From assembly GCF_001513965.1 (NCBI RefSeq), contig NZ_KQ948049.1:4957-67669 (forward strand): a stretch of DNA of 62,713 nt. The letters are read 5' to 3'. Below the pieces are notes generated by a model. That model had not been told where the DNA came from, ran no database searches, and saw nothing but the letters and a program-made list of their open reading frames with translations. Numbering within the stretch: the stretch's first letter is position 1; each line of letters starts with the position of its first letter. This document shows positions 8,278-19,800 of this stretch, piece after piece. The position numbers and the translations under genes are program-made. The DNA is from Streptomyces cellostaticus (GTDB taxonomy: Bacteria > Actinomycetota > Actinomycetes > Streptomycetales > Streptomycetaceae).

Positions 8278-8763
8278 TCACGTCGTCGGGGACGCCGAGG
8301 TACGGGGTCCGGCCGCACCTGCTTCGTCACCGGCCCGCTCGGCGAGCCCAGGGAAGGCTACGCTCTCCCCGCTCCAGCGCACCGCCCGCACCGCGGCCTC
8401 GCGCAACGCCCCGGCGGCCGAGCCGCGCCGCTCGCCCGCCGCCGCCCGCACCAGGTCCGAGTACACCCCGGCCACCCGCTCCTCCAGCTGGGCCGCCAGC
8501 CGCACCGCGGAGGCCGCGTCCGGCACCGGGAACGGCAGCGCGTAGGCGGCACTCGCGGCGACCGGCTCGCCGCCCAGGTCACGCACCTCGCGCACCAGCG
8601 CGTCCCGGCGGGCCCGGTGGGCGTCGTACGCCGCCCGGGCCTCGGCCCGCCGCCGCCCGTCGATCCGCCCGCCGACCACGCCGTACCCGTACACCGCCGC
8701 GTGCTCGGCCGCCAGCGCCGCCTGCAGCGCGGTCAGCTCGGCCTTCTTCGCCTCGTCGCTCAC
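8278..8763 (-). CDS. Ferritin-like domain protein (DUF4439 type)
   Basis: A 161-residue, Ala-rich helical protein. The first helix reads ALQAALAAEHAAVYGYGVVGG, and a later helix has ALREAAVRAVRW. This pattern matches the ferritin-like DUF4439 family, whose members follow lipoproteins in actinomycetes. GTG 8763 overlaps the upstream lipoprotein stop as GTGA, so translation is coupled. Whether it binds metal is not known; the Glu/His pair in the first helix is the most likely ligand set. Confidence 0.8.
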   Translation of the reverse strand: MSDEAKKAELTALQAALAAEHAAVYGYGVVGGRIDGRRRAEARAAYDAHRARRDALVREVRDLGGEPVAASAAYALPFPVPDAASAVRLAAQLEERVAGVYSDLVRAAAGERRGSAAGALREAAVRAVRWSGESVAFPGLAERAGDEAGAAGPRTSASPTT

Positions 8764-9281
8764 TTGGCCCCCTCGGTCAGCAGGTACGCGTGCGCCGCCC
8801 CGGCCGCCGCCACCGAGGCCATCAGCCGGGCCAGCTCGCCCTCCACGTCCAGCAGGGCCTTCGCCCGCCGGTCGGCGAGGGTGCGCTCGGCGGCGGCGAG
8901 CTCGGCCAGGGCGTCCTTCTCGGCGGCGGGCACCGCCGACGGGGGCGCCGAAGACGCCGTGGAGGCCGTAGGGGAGGGGGACTTCGTGGCCGCGGCGCCG
9001 CCGAACGCCTCCGCGTGCGCCGCGACCGTGGCGCGCAGCGGCCGCAGCCGCCCGGCCAGCGCCGGATGGGTGGCGAGCACCGCGTCGTACCGCTCCAGCA
9101 GCCCCGCGCTGTCCCGGGCCGCACGCGCGCGTACCCGTGCGGTCACCGATGGGGTGCCGCCACCGTCCGCGGAGTCCGGACCGGCCGAGCAGCCCACCAG
9201 CAGGGCGGCCCCGGCGGCCGAGGCGAGCAGGGATCTTCTGCGCGGCCCCGAGGGGGTACGCGGCGGCGGGGGGTACGGCAC
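8760..9281 (-). CDS. Lipoprotein of unknown function
   Basis: A 173-residue predicted lipoprotein. Its signal peptide has an RRR motif followed by SLLASAAGAALLVGC, with the lipobox Cys near residue 28; the twin Arg could allow Tat export. The mature part is Ala/Arg-rich and helical, with a short Ser/Pro/Thr linker in the middle, and contains no domain I recognise. GTG 9281 has GAGGA 9 bases upstream. It forms a two-gene operon with the ferritin-like gene through a GTGA overlap, so both may act together at the cell surface (inference). Confidence 0.78.
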   Translation of the reverse strand: MPYPPPPRTPSGPRRRSLLASAAGAALLVGCSAGPDSADGGGTPSVTARVRARAARDSAGLLERYDAVLATHPALAGRLRPLRATVAAHAEAFGGAAATKSPSPTASTASSAPPSAVPAAEKDALAELAAAERTLADRRAKALLDVEGELARLMASVAAAGAAHAYLLTEGAK

Positions 9282-9486
9282 TGCAGACGTCCTCGGGGCA
9301 CTCGTACGAAAGGAAGACCGGCAACGGGCGGCACGCCCGTGATCACCGTACCCGCGCGCCCCGCGCACACCACTCACCGGCACCGCGCGTACACAGGTGG
9401 ACGGCAACACTCCCCGCGACCGGATACCCTTTGACCAGACACGCGACCCATCCCACAACAGCACACGCGGCCGAGGAGTCACCCGG

Positions 9487-9996
9487 ATGAGCACCACCCA
9501 GAGCGAGAGGCTGCGAGAGCTGCTGGAACCGCTCGTCACCTCCCAGGGGCTGGATCTCGAAGAGATCGTCGTGGACTCCGTCGGACGCAAGCGGGTGCTG
9601 CGCGTGACCGTCGACTCCGACACCGGAGCGGACCTGGACCGGATCGCCGATGTGAGCCGCGCGCTCTCGGCGAAGCTGGACGAGACCAACGCGATGGGCG
9701 ACGACGCGTACGACCTGGAGGTCGGAACCCCCGGCGCGGAGCGCCCCCTCACCGAGCACCGGCACTTCGTGCGTGCCACCGACCGGCTCGTGAAGTTCCA
9801 GCTGGCCGAGGACGGCGAGCTGGTCGCCAGGATCCTGACGGTGGACGAGGAGGGCATCGACGTCGAGGTGCCCGGGGTCAAGGGCCGCAAGGCGACCGCC
9901 CGCAGACTCGGCTTCCCGGAGATCGCCAAGGCGCGCGTGCAGGTCGAGTTCAACCGCAAGGACAAGAAGGACATGAAGGAAGAGGAGGAGGCGTAG
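9487..9996 (+). CDS. rimP: Ribosome maturation factor RimP
   Basis: A 169-residue RimP protein, which assists 30S ribosomal subunit assembly. The N-terminal domain (SERLRELLEPLVTSQGLDLEEI) and the DLEVGTPGAERPLTEHRHFVRA core are typical. The C-terminus is a Lys/Glu-rich tail. ATG 9487 has GAGGAG about 10 bases upstream. It is the first gene of the rimP-nusA block and ends 2 bases before nusA, as in many bacteria. Confidence 0.95.
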   Translation: MSTTQSERLRELLEPLVTSQGLDLEEIVVDSVGRKRVLRVTVDSDTGADLDRIADVSRALSAKLDETNAMGDDAYDLEVGTPGAERPLTEHRHFVRATDRLVKFQLAEDGELVARILTVDEEGIDVEVPGVKGRKATARRLGFPEIAKARVQVEFNRKDKKDMKEEEEA

Positions 9997-9998
9997 CC

Positions 9999-10997
9999 GT
10001 GGACATCGACATGAGCGCCCTGCGGGGCTTGGTTCGGGAGAAGGAGATCTCCTTCGACCTGTTGGTCGAGGCGATCGAGTCGGCCCTCCTCATCGCCTAC
10101 CACCGCACCGAGGGAAGCCACCGCCACGCGCGCGTGAAGCTCGACCGGGAGTCCGGGCACGTGGTCGTGTGGGCGAAGGAAGACCCCGAGGACCTCGAAG
10201 AGGGCCAGGAGCCCCGGGAGTTCGACGACACCCCGTCCGACTTCGGCCGTATCGCCGCCACCACCGCCAAGCAGGTCATCCTGCAGCGGCTGCGCGACGC
10301 CGAGGACGACGCGACGCTCGGCGAGTACGCCGGCCGTGAGGGCGACATCGTCACCGGCGTGGTCCAGCAGGGCCGCGACCCGAAGAACGTGCTCGTGGAC
10401 ATCGGCAAGCTGGAGGCCATCCTGCCGGTGCAGGAGCAGGTGCCGGGCGAGTCGTACCCGCACGGCATGCGCCTGAGGTCGTACGTCGTCCGGGTCGCCA
10501 AGGGCGTGCGCGGCCCATCCGTGACCCTCTCCCGTACGCACCCCAACCTGGTGAAGAAGCTCTTCGCCCTGGAGGTGCCGGAGATCGCCGACGGTTCGGT
10601 CGAGATCGCGGCGATCGCCCGCGAGGCCGGCCACCGCACCAAGATCGCCGTACGGTCCACCCGCCAGGGCCTGAACGCCAAGGGTGCCTGCATCGGCCCC
10701 ATGGGCGGCCGGGTGCGCAACGTGATGGGCGAGCTGAACGGCGAGAAGATCGACATCGTCGACTGGTCGGACGACCCGGCCGAGATGGTGGCGAACGCGC
10801 TGTCACCCGCCCGGGTGAGCAAGGTGGAGGTCGTGGACATGGCCTCCCGCTCCGCCCGGGTGACCGTGCCGGACTACCAGCTGTCGCTGGCGATCGGCAA
10901 GGAAGGGCAGAACGCCCGGCTCGCAGCCCGGCTGACCGGCTGGCGGATCGACATCCGTCCGGACACGGAGCAGCCCGGGGAGCGCGCCGGGGAATAG
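9999..10997 (+). CDS. nusA: Transcription termination/antitermination factor NusA
   Basis: A 332-residue NusA. The N-terminal RNA-polymerase-binding domain comes first, then S1 (about residues 108-180, GDIVTGVVQQGRDPKNVLVDIG), KH1 (GACIGPMGGRVRNVM near residue 227) and KH2 (LAIGKEGQNARLAARL near residue 300). There are no C-terminal acidic repeats, as expected in actinobacteria. GTG 9999 is chosen because it lies 2 bases after rimP, with GAAGAGGAGGAGG upstream; ATG 10011 is an alternative. NusA modulates pausing, termination and antitermination. Confidence 0.96.
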   Translation: MDIDMSALRGLVREKEISFDLLVEAIESALLIAYHRTEGSHRHARVKLDRESGHVVVWAKEDPEDLEEGQEPREFDDTPSDFGRIAATTAKQVILQRLRDAEDDATLGEYAGREGDIVTGVVQQGRDPKNVLVDIGKLEAILPVQEQVPGESYPHGMRLRSYVVRVAKGVRGPSVTLSRTHPNLVKKLFALEVPEIADGSVEIAAIAREAGHRTKIAVRSTRQGLNAKGACIGPMGGRVRNVMGELNGEKIDIVDWSDDPAEMVANALSPARVSKVEVVDMASRSARVTVPDYQLSLAIGKEGQNARLAARLTGWRIDIRPDTEQPGERAGE

Positions 10998-11098
10998 ATC
11001 TCGGCCGTGCGCCGCTGAGATCGCGACAGCCTGCAGCAAGCAACTGTTCGACTTTTCCCCCGGAGGGGTGAGGTCGGTACGGGGAGGTAGACTAAGGA

Positions 11099-11380
11099 GT
11101 GTCTGGCCGGACGCGAGCCCGCGCATGCCCTGAACGCACCTGTGTGGGGTGCAGGCAGCGAGCGGCCAAGGACGATCTGCTGCGCACCGTGGCGGACCGG
11201 GAGCAGTGCGTTCCCGATCCTCGCGGTACGCTGCCCGGCCGGGGTGCCTATGTACACCCCGACTCGGTCTGTCTCGACCAGGCGGTACGCCGCCGGGCGT
11301 TCCCACGGGCGCTGCGTGTCCCGGGACCGCTCGACATAAAGGCGTTGCGTCAGTACGTCGAGCAGACGGACAGTGGCTGA
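11099..11380 (+). CDS. ylxR: YlxR family (RnpM) RNA-binding protein
   Basis: A 93-residue YlxR-family protein; Bacillus YlxR (RnpM) binds RNase P RNA. The family signature ERTCVGCRQR is at residues 12-21, followed by DPRGTLPGRGAYVHPD. GTG 11099 overlaps the preceding AAGGAG, so that motif cannot serve as its ribosome binding site. A TAGACT box (11088-11093) lies at a distance that would make the message leaderless (inference). The gene sits between nusA and infB, the usual order. Confidence 0.9.
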   Translation: MSGRTRARACPERTCVGCRQRAAKDDLLRTVADREQCVPDPRGTLPGRGAYVHPDSVCLDQAVRRRAFPRALRVPGPLDIKALRQYVEQTDSG

Positions 11381-11544
11381 GCAGGCAGCACAGCAAGAAA
11401 GCGAGCCGTACGGAACCCGCCGTACGGCCTGGTACCTCGCGAGTCGAAAGCAGGTCGAGATTGCGATGAGCACTCGATGAGTACGCGATGAGTACGCCCA
11501 TGAACTAGCGACGGTCCGGCTTCCCCGGACCTCAGAGGAGCGAA

Positions 11545-14619
<3,075 letters not shown>

Positions 14620-14635
14620 TGCCTACGGTTCGCTG

Positions 14636-14667
14636 CTGGCCGACGGGACTTCGGTCCCGTCGGCCAG
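14636..14667 (+). terminator. TTCG-capped hairpin terminator after infB
   Basis: A perfect 14-bp stem (CTGGCCGACGGGAC and its complement) closed by a TTCG tetraloop starts 16 bases after the infB stop. There is no T-tract, which is common in Streptomyces terminators. It should end or attenuate the long rimP-infB transcript before ylxP. Confidence 0.85.
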
Positions 14668-14677
14668 CGCGCCGTTC

Positions 14678-14696
14678 CTGGGGGCTCCGCCCCCAG
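14678..14696. repeat. Streptomyces-type REP-like hairpin
   Basis: CTGGGGGC and GCCCCCAG form an 8-bp stem around a TCC loop, followed by ACCCCCG. From memory, this GGGGCTCCGCCCCCAGACCCC motif is widespread in Streptomyces intergenic DNA. It follows directly on the infB terminator. Confidence 0.5.
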
Positions 14697-14837
14697 ACCC
14701 CCGGATGTGCGCTGCACCCCAGGGTGCGGTAAAACCCCGTCGAGCCTCCGGCAGGAACGGGGTACCGTTCTTGATGTCCCCGGCCATACGGACCCGGGGC
14801 CATCGATCCCGTACCGGCGGGTGAACCGGCTACACAC

Positions 14838-15131
14838 ATGTACGTGGGGACTCTGTCCTTCGACCTCCTCCTCGGCGACGTCCACTCGCTGAAGGAGAAG
14901 CGCTCCGTCGTCCGCCCGATCGTCGCCGAACTCCAGCGGAAGTACGCCGTGAGCGCGGCCGAGGTGGACCACATGGACCTCCACCGGCGAGCGATCATCG
15001 GCCTGGCCATGGTCTCCGGCGACGCGGCGCACCTCACCGACGTACTGGACCGGTGCGAACGGCTGGTCGCCGGCCGCCCCGAAGTGGAGCTGCTGTCCGT
15101 ACGACGGCGCTTCCACGGCGACGACGACTGA
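14838..15131 (+). CDS. ylxP: DUF503 (YlxP-like) protein
   Basis: A 97-residue DUF503 protein. The conserved start (YVGTLSFDLLLGDVHSLKEKRSVV) and the AEVDHMDLHRRAIIGLAMV strand match the family. It is normally encoded between infB and rbfA, as here. YlxP-type proteins are thought to support ribosome assembly; the biochemical role is not settled. ATG 14838 has only a weak upstream site. About 40 bases separate it from rbfA, so co-transcription is likely. Confidence 0.92.
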   Translation: MYVGTLSFDLLLGDVHSLKEKRSVVRPIVAELQRKYAVSAAEVDHMDLHRRAIIGLAMVSGDAAHLTDVLDRCERLVAGRPEVELLSVRRRFHGDDD

Positions 15132-15171
15132 CCACAGAACGCAAGAAGAAGAAAGAACGGGAGACGGACCA

Positions 15172-15642
15172 GTGGCCGACAACGCGCGGGCGAAAAGGCT
15201 GGCGGACCTCATCCGGGAGGTGGTGGCCCAGAAGCTGCAGCGCGGGATCAAGGACCCGCGGCTCGGCACGCACGTCACCATCACGGACACCCGGGTCACG
15301 GGTGACCTGCGGGAGGCGACCGTCTTCTACACGGTCTACGGGGACGACGAGGAGCGGCAGGCCGTGGCCGCCGGCCTGGAGAGCGCCAAGGGCATCCTGC
15401 GCTCCGAGGTCGGCCGCGCGGCCGGCGTGAAGTTCACACCGACCCTCACCTTCGTCGCCGACGCCCTCCCGGACACCGCCCGGACCATCGACGACCTCCT
15501 CGACAAGGCACGGCAGTCCGACGCGAAGGTCCGCGAGGCTTCCGCGGGCGCGTCGTACGCGGCCGGCGCCGACCCGTACCGCAAGCCGTCCGACGAAGAG
15601 GCGGCAGACACGACCGAGACGGGCGGCGACACCGCGGAATGA
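15172..15642 (+). CDS. rbfA: Ribosome-binding factor A
   Basis: A 156-residue RbfA, a KH-like cold-adaptation factor needed for 16S rRNA 5'-end maturation. The core runs from RAKRLADLIREVVAQKLQ to FVADALPDTARTIDDLLDKA, followed by an actinobacterial acidic tail of about 40 residues. GTG 15172 has GGGAGAC about 8 bases upstream. The stop overlaps the truB start by 4 bases (ATGA), so the two are translationally coupled. Confidence 0.95.
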   Translation: MADNARAKRLADLIREVVAQKLQRGIKDPRLGTHVTITDTRVTGDLREATVFYTVYGDDEERQAVAAGLESAKGILRSEVGRAAGVKFTPTLTFVADALPDTARTIDDLLDKARQSDAKVREASAGASYAAGADPYRKPSDEEAADTTETGGDTAE

Positions 15643-16544
15643 CCCAGAAGCACACCACGCCCGACGGCCTTGTCATCGTCGACAAGCCGTCGGGCTTCAC
15701 TTCGCACGACGTGGTCGCCAAGATGCGCGGCATCGCGCGCACGCGCCGCGTCGGCCACGCCGGCACCCTCGACCCGATGGCGACCGGCGTCCTCGTCCTC
15801 GGTGTGGAGCGCGCCACCAAGCTCCTCGGGCACCTCGCCCTCACCGAGAAGGAATACCTGGGCACCATCCGGCTCGGGCAGAACACCGTCACCGACGACG
15901 CCGAGGGGGACATCACCTCCTCCACCGACGCGTCCAAGGTGACCCGGGACGCCATCGACGCCGGCATCGCCAAGCTCACCGGCGACATCATGCAGGTGCC
16001 GTCCAAGGTCAGCGCCATCAAGATCGACGGCGTACGGTCGTACAAGCGGGCCCGTGAGGGCGAGGAGTTCGAGATCCCCGCCCGGCCGGTGACGGTCTCC
16101 TCCTTCACCGTGTACGACGTCCGGGACGCCGTGGCCGAGGACGGCACCGCCGTGCTCGACCTGGTGGTCTCGGTGGTCTGCTCCTCCGGCACCTACATCC
16201 GTGCCCTCGCCCGCGACCTGGGCGCCGACCTGGGCGTCGGCGGCCACCTCACCGCGCTGCGCCGCACCCGCGTCGGGCCGTACAAGATCGACTCCGCGAA
16301 GACGCTGGACCAGCTCCAGGCGGAGCTGACCGTCATGCCGATCGCCGAGGCCGCGGCTGCCGCGTTCCCGCGCTGGGACGTGGACGCCAAGCGCGGGAAG
16401 CTGCTCCTGAACGGCGTCCGGCTGGAGATGCCCGACGAGTACGCGGGCGCCGGGCCCGTCGCCGTGTTCGACCCCGAGGGCAGCTTCCTCGCGCTGGTCG
16501 AGCAGCACAAGGGCAAGGCGAAGAGCCTGGCCGTCTTCGGCTGA
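15639..16544 (+). CDS. truB: tRNA pseudouridine(55) synthase TruB
   Basis: Makes pseudouridine at position 55 of tRNAs. The 301-residue protein has the catalytic Asp45 in GHAGTLDPMATGVL, plus the YLGTIRLG and VPSKVSAIKIDGVRSYKRAREGE segments of the family. The C-terminal region is the short actinobacterial type. ATG 15639 overlaps rbfA. A strong hairpin follows, so truB is the last gene of the translation block. Confidence 0.97.
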   Translation: MTQKHTTPDGLVIVDKPSGFTSHDVVAKMRGIARTRRVGHAGTLDPMATGVLVLGVERATKLLGHLALTEKEYLGTIRLGQNTVTDDAEGDITSSTDASKVTRDAIDAGIAKLTGDIMQVPSKVSAIKIDGVRSYKRAREGEEFEIPARPVTVSSFTVYDVRDAVAEDGTAVLDLVVSVVCSSGTYIRALARDLGADLGVGGHLTALRRTRVGPYKIDSAKTLDQLQAELTVMPIAEAAAAAFPRWDVDAKRGKLLLNGVRLEMPDEYAGAGPVAVFDPEGSFLALVEQHKGKAKSLAVFG

Positions 16545-16577
16545 CCGGAATCCGCACCGGTCCGCACGGGTGTCTGC

Positions 16578-16624
16578 CCGTGGAGCGGCGGCCACGGGGT
16601 CCTGCCACTGCCGCCGCTCCACGG
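16578..16624 (+). terminator. Hairpin terminator after truB
   Basis: A perfect 14-bp stem, CCGTGGAGCGGCGG (16578-16591) with its complement (16611-16624), encloses a 19-base loop and lies 34 bases after truB. The C-rich flank that follows has no T-tract. Confidence 0.75.
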
Positions 16625-16812
16625 TCCCCCCTCGGTTCCCCCACCCCTAGGGTGTATCCAGCCGTACCCGCCTATTCACCCGACCGGGCAGGCGCTCGGA
16701 GTGAAGCGGGGGAGCGGAAGGGGGCGCTTTCGCCCCGCGAGCTGTCCCGCTGATCACCACACGCCTACCGTCGAAGGCGAGGGCACGTGTGTACGGGCGG
16801 GGAGGTACGGCC

Positions 16813-19800
16813 ATGGCGGGTCGGGGCGGAGATGCGAACCGTACCGGCGTCTTCGACCGGGCCCGGGAAGAGCACCGGGCCGAGCACAGAGAAGAGCACC
16901 GGGCCGAGCACCGGGAAGAGCACCGGGCCGACATCCGTGCGGACGGCACGGGCCGGACCGGCGGGCCGACCGGCGCAGACGTCCTCGTCCAGATCCGCGA
17001 CCTGGCCGGCCGTACCCGCGGCGTCGGGTTCCTCGCCGACCATCACGGCACCCTCCTCACCAGCCACGAGGCCGTCGACGGCCTGCCCCGGCTGGTGCTG
17101 CGGGCCGCGGGGAACCGCACCTGCGTGGTCGACGCCGACGCCGTCATCCCGCTGCCCGCACTCGATCTGGCCCTGGTCCGCACCGAGGGCCTCGGGGTGG
17201 ATCCCCTTGCGCTGACCGTCCGGGAACGCATCGAGGCCGGCACCTACGTCCGGATCGCAGCGGGCTGCTGGCGCGAGGCACGGGTGCTGGCCGCCACCCA
17301 GGTGACGTACACCGCCACGGACCGCTTCCACATCCTCGAAGACGCCCTGGAGCTGGCCATCGGCACGGCCGGCCGGGACGCGCTGCGGCTCGGCGGCGGC
17401 GCGGCCGGGGGCCCGGTGCTCGACGCGGCCACCGGCGCGGTGCTCGGCATCCTCGGCACCGCCCTGCACTCCGCCCAGCGCGACACCGGCTTCGCGGTGC
17501 CCCTGCGGCCGGCCGACGGCCCGCTGGCCGAGCTGCTGGCCTGCAACGCCGTCACCGTGCCCGCGTACGGCGCCGACCTCAACCTGGCCGGCGTCCTGGA
17601 GCTGACCGCCACCTCGGTGGGCCAGGACGGCCCGCCGGACGCCCTGGCCGGGCAGGTCGGCGCGGCCGCCGGTCCCGGTGCGGTGCAGCCGGTCCAACGC
17701 GCCAACGTGGTAAGGGAGTTGGCCGCCTTCACCGACGGCGACCGTGCCGTACTCGGCCTCGTCGGCGCCCCGGGCAGCGGTCGTACGACCGAACTCGCGG
17801 CCCTCGCCGCCCGGCGCAGCCGGAGCGAGCGGCCCGCTCCCACCCTGTGGCTGCGCGGCGCCGACCTGAAGGACGCCGACGGCTCGGTGGCGGACGCGGC
17901 CCGTCGCACCCTGGAGCGCGCCGTCCGGATCGTCGCCGCCTCCCGCTCCGTGCGCCCCGCCGACCTCGGCGACCTCACCCCCGAGCGCCTGGCCCGCTTC
18001 GCCGGGCGGGCCGGCCGCCCCCTGCTGCTCCTCCTCGACGGCCCCGAGGAGATGCCGCCCGTCCTCGCCCACCGGCTGTCCGAGTGGACCGAGGGGACGG
18101 CCGAGTGGCTGCGGGAGACCGGGGCCCGGCTGGTGGTGGCCTGCCGGGAGGAGTACTGGGAGCGTGCCGGGGCGGAGTTCCCGGCGGACCTGCGCCACCT
18201 GCCGACGGGCGCTGAAACCGGCCTTCCGCCGTGCGTGCGGCTCGCGGACCTCACCGAGGACGAGGCCCGCCGGGCCCGCTCCCGCTACGGCATCCCCGAC
18301 GACGCCCTCACCGGCCGCGACGCCCGGCACCCGCTCACACTGCGCCTCTTCTCCGAGGTCCGCACCGCCCTCCCGGACACCCCGCCCGCCCGGCCCGTCG
18401 ACCGGCACGACGTCTTCGCCGCCCACCTCGACCTGATGTGCCTGCGCATCGCGGTCCGCCTCGCCGCCGAGAACGGGCTGCGGGGTACGGCCGTACGGCG
18501 GCTCGCCGCCAGGGTGGCCGGGCAGGTGCATGAGGCCGCCCGGCGCAGCCTCGGCCCGGGCCAAGGCGAGCTGGACCGCGCCTCCTTCGAGGCGGTGTTC
18601 CCCTGGGGGCCCGCCCCGGCCCGGCTCGGCGGCGGCGCCGGCTGGGCCTCCGCCGTCCTCACCGAAGGCCTTCTGGTCCCGGCCGGGGCCGGCTACCGCT
18701 TCGCGCACGAGGAGCTGGCCGACTGGATCCAGGGCATGCACCTCGACCTGGACGAGGCTCTGCACGCCCTGGTGCACCGCCCCCGCACCCCCCGCGGAGC
18801 CCACCCGCTTCCCGTCCCGCACCACCGCGTCGGCCCGGTCGTCCAGGCCATACTCCTGCTCGGCCGTCAGTACGGGCCCCGCCAACTCTCCTTCCGGCTG
18901 CGGGAGTTGACGGACGCGCTGGACCTGGAACCCACCTCCTGGTGGGCGGCCCGGCTGCTCACCCGGACCCTGCTCCAGGTCCCGGACGCGACGCCGTACA
19001 CCGAGGCGCTGCGCCTCCTCGCCGACCGCATCGTCGCCTGGCGCCGCGGCCGGCGGCCCGTACCGGCCGAGTTCGGCCCCGCCTTCTGGCTCGCCCTGCC
19101 TCTCCCCGACACCGAACGCTTCGCACTGCTGCGGCAGCTGGTCCTGGCGGACGGGGCACCGTCGGAGCAGGGGGGCGGCGAGGGGGAGGGCATGGCCATG
19201 GGCAAGGGCGATGGCGATGGCGATGGCGTGGGCTTGGGCGAGCGTGGGGGCATGGGTGCGTTCGCCGACGCCGGTGAGTCAGTCGGCGTCGGTGAGCGCG
19301 TGGGCGCGGAGGAGCCCGGCGCCGCAGGTGCGCCTGTAGGCGTGTCCGAGGGCGTGGCTGTGGCGGAGCGGTACCTGGACGCCGTGGCGCGGCTGCTCGC
19401 CGCCGACCCCGCCGCCGTACAGCCGCACCTCGTCGGCTGGTTCGACGACGAGCGGCCGCTGCCCGCGACCCCGCACGCCACCGTGGCGACGGCCGCGCAG
19501 GCCCTGCTGCACACGCACCGGCACGGCGCCCTGGACGACCTCACCGAGGTGCTCGTCCAGAGCGCGCACCGCAGGGCCGACGAGTTGCTCACCGTCCTCG
19601 CCGAGGACGAGCCCTCGGCGGTCTGCCGGGCCGTCGACCGCTGGGCGCACGACGAACGTCCCGCCCGCCGGGTGGCGGCAGTGGCGTTCGCGCTGCGTGC
19701 CGTCCCCCACGTCCACTCGGCGGCCGACCGCGAACTGCTGCGCTACGCCGCCCTCGCCCTGCTCGCCCGCCCCGCCGACTGCACGCTGCACGGCGGTGCC

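Noticed and set aside
16765..18885. A 706-codon minus-strand frame opposite the large pseudo-protease
   Set aside because: Shadow of the plus-strand gene, with typical Gly/Gln/Arg shadow composition.
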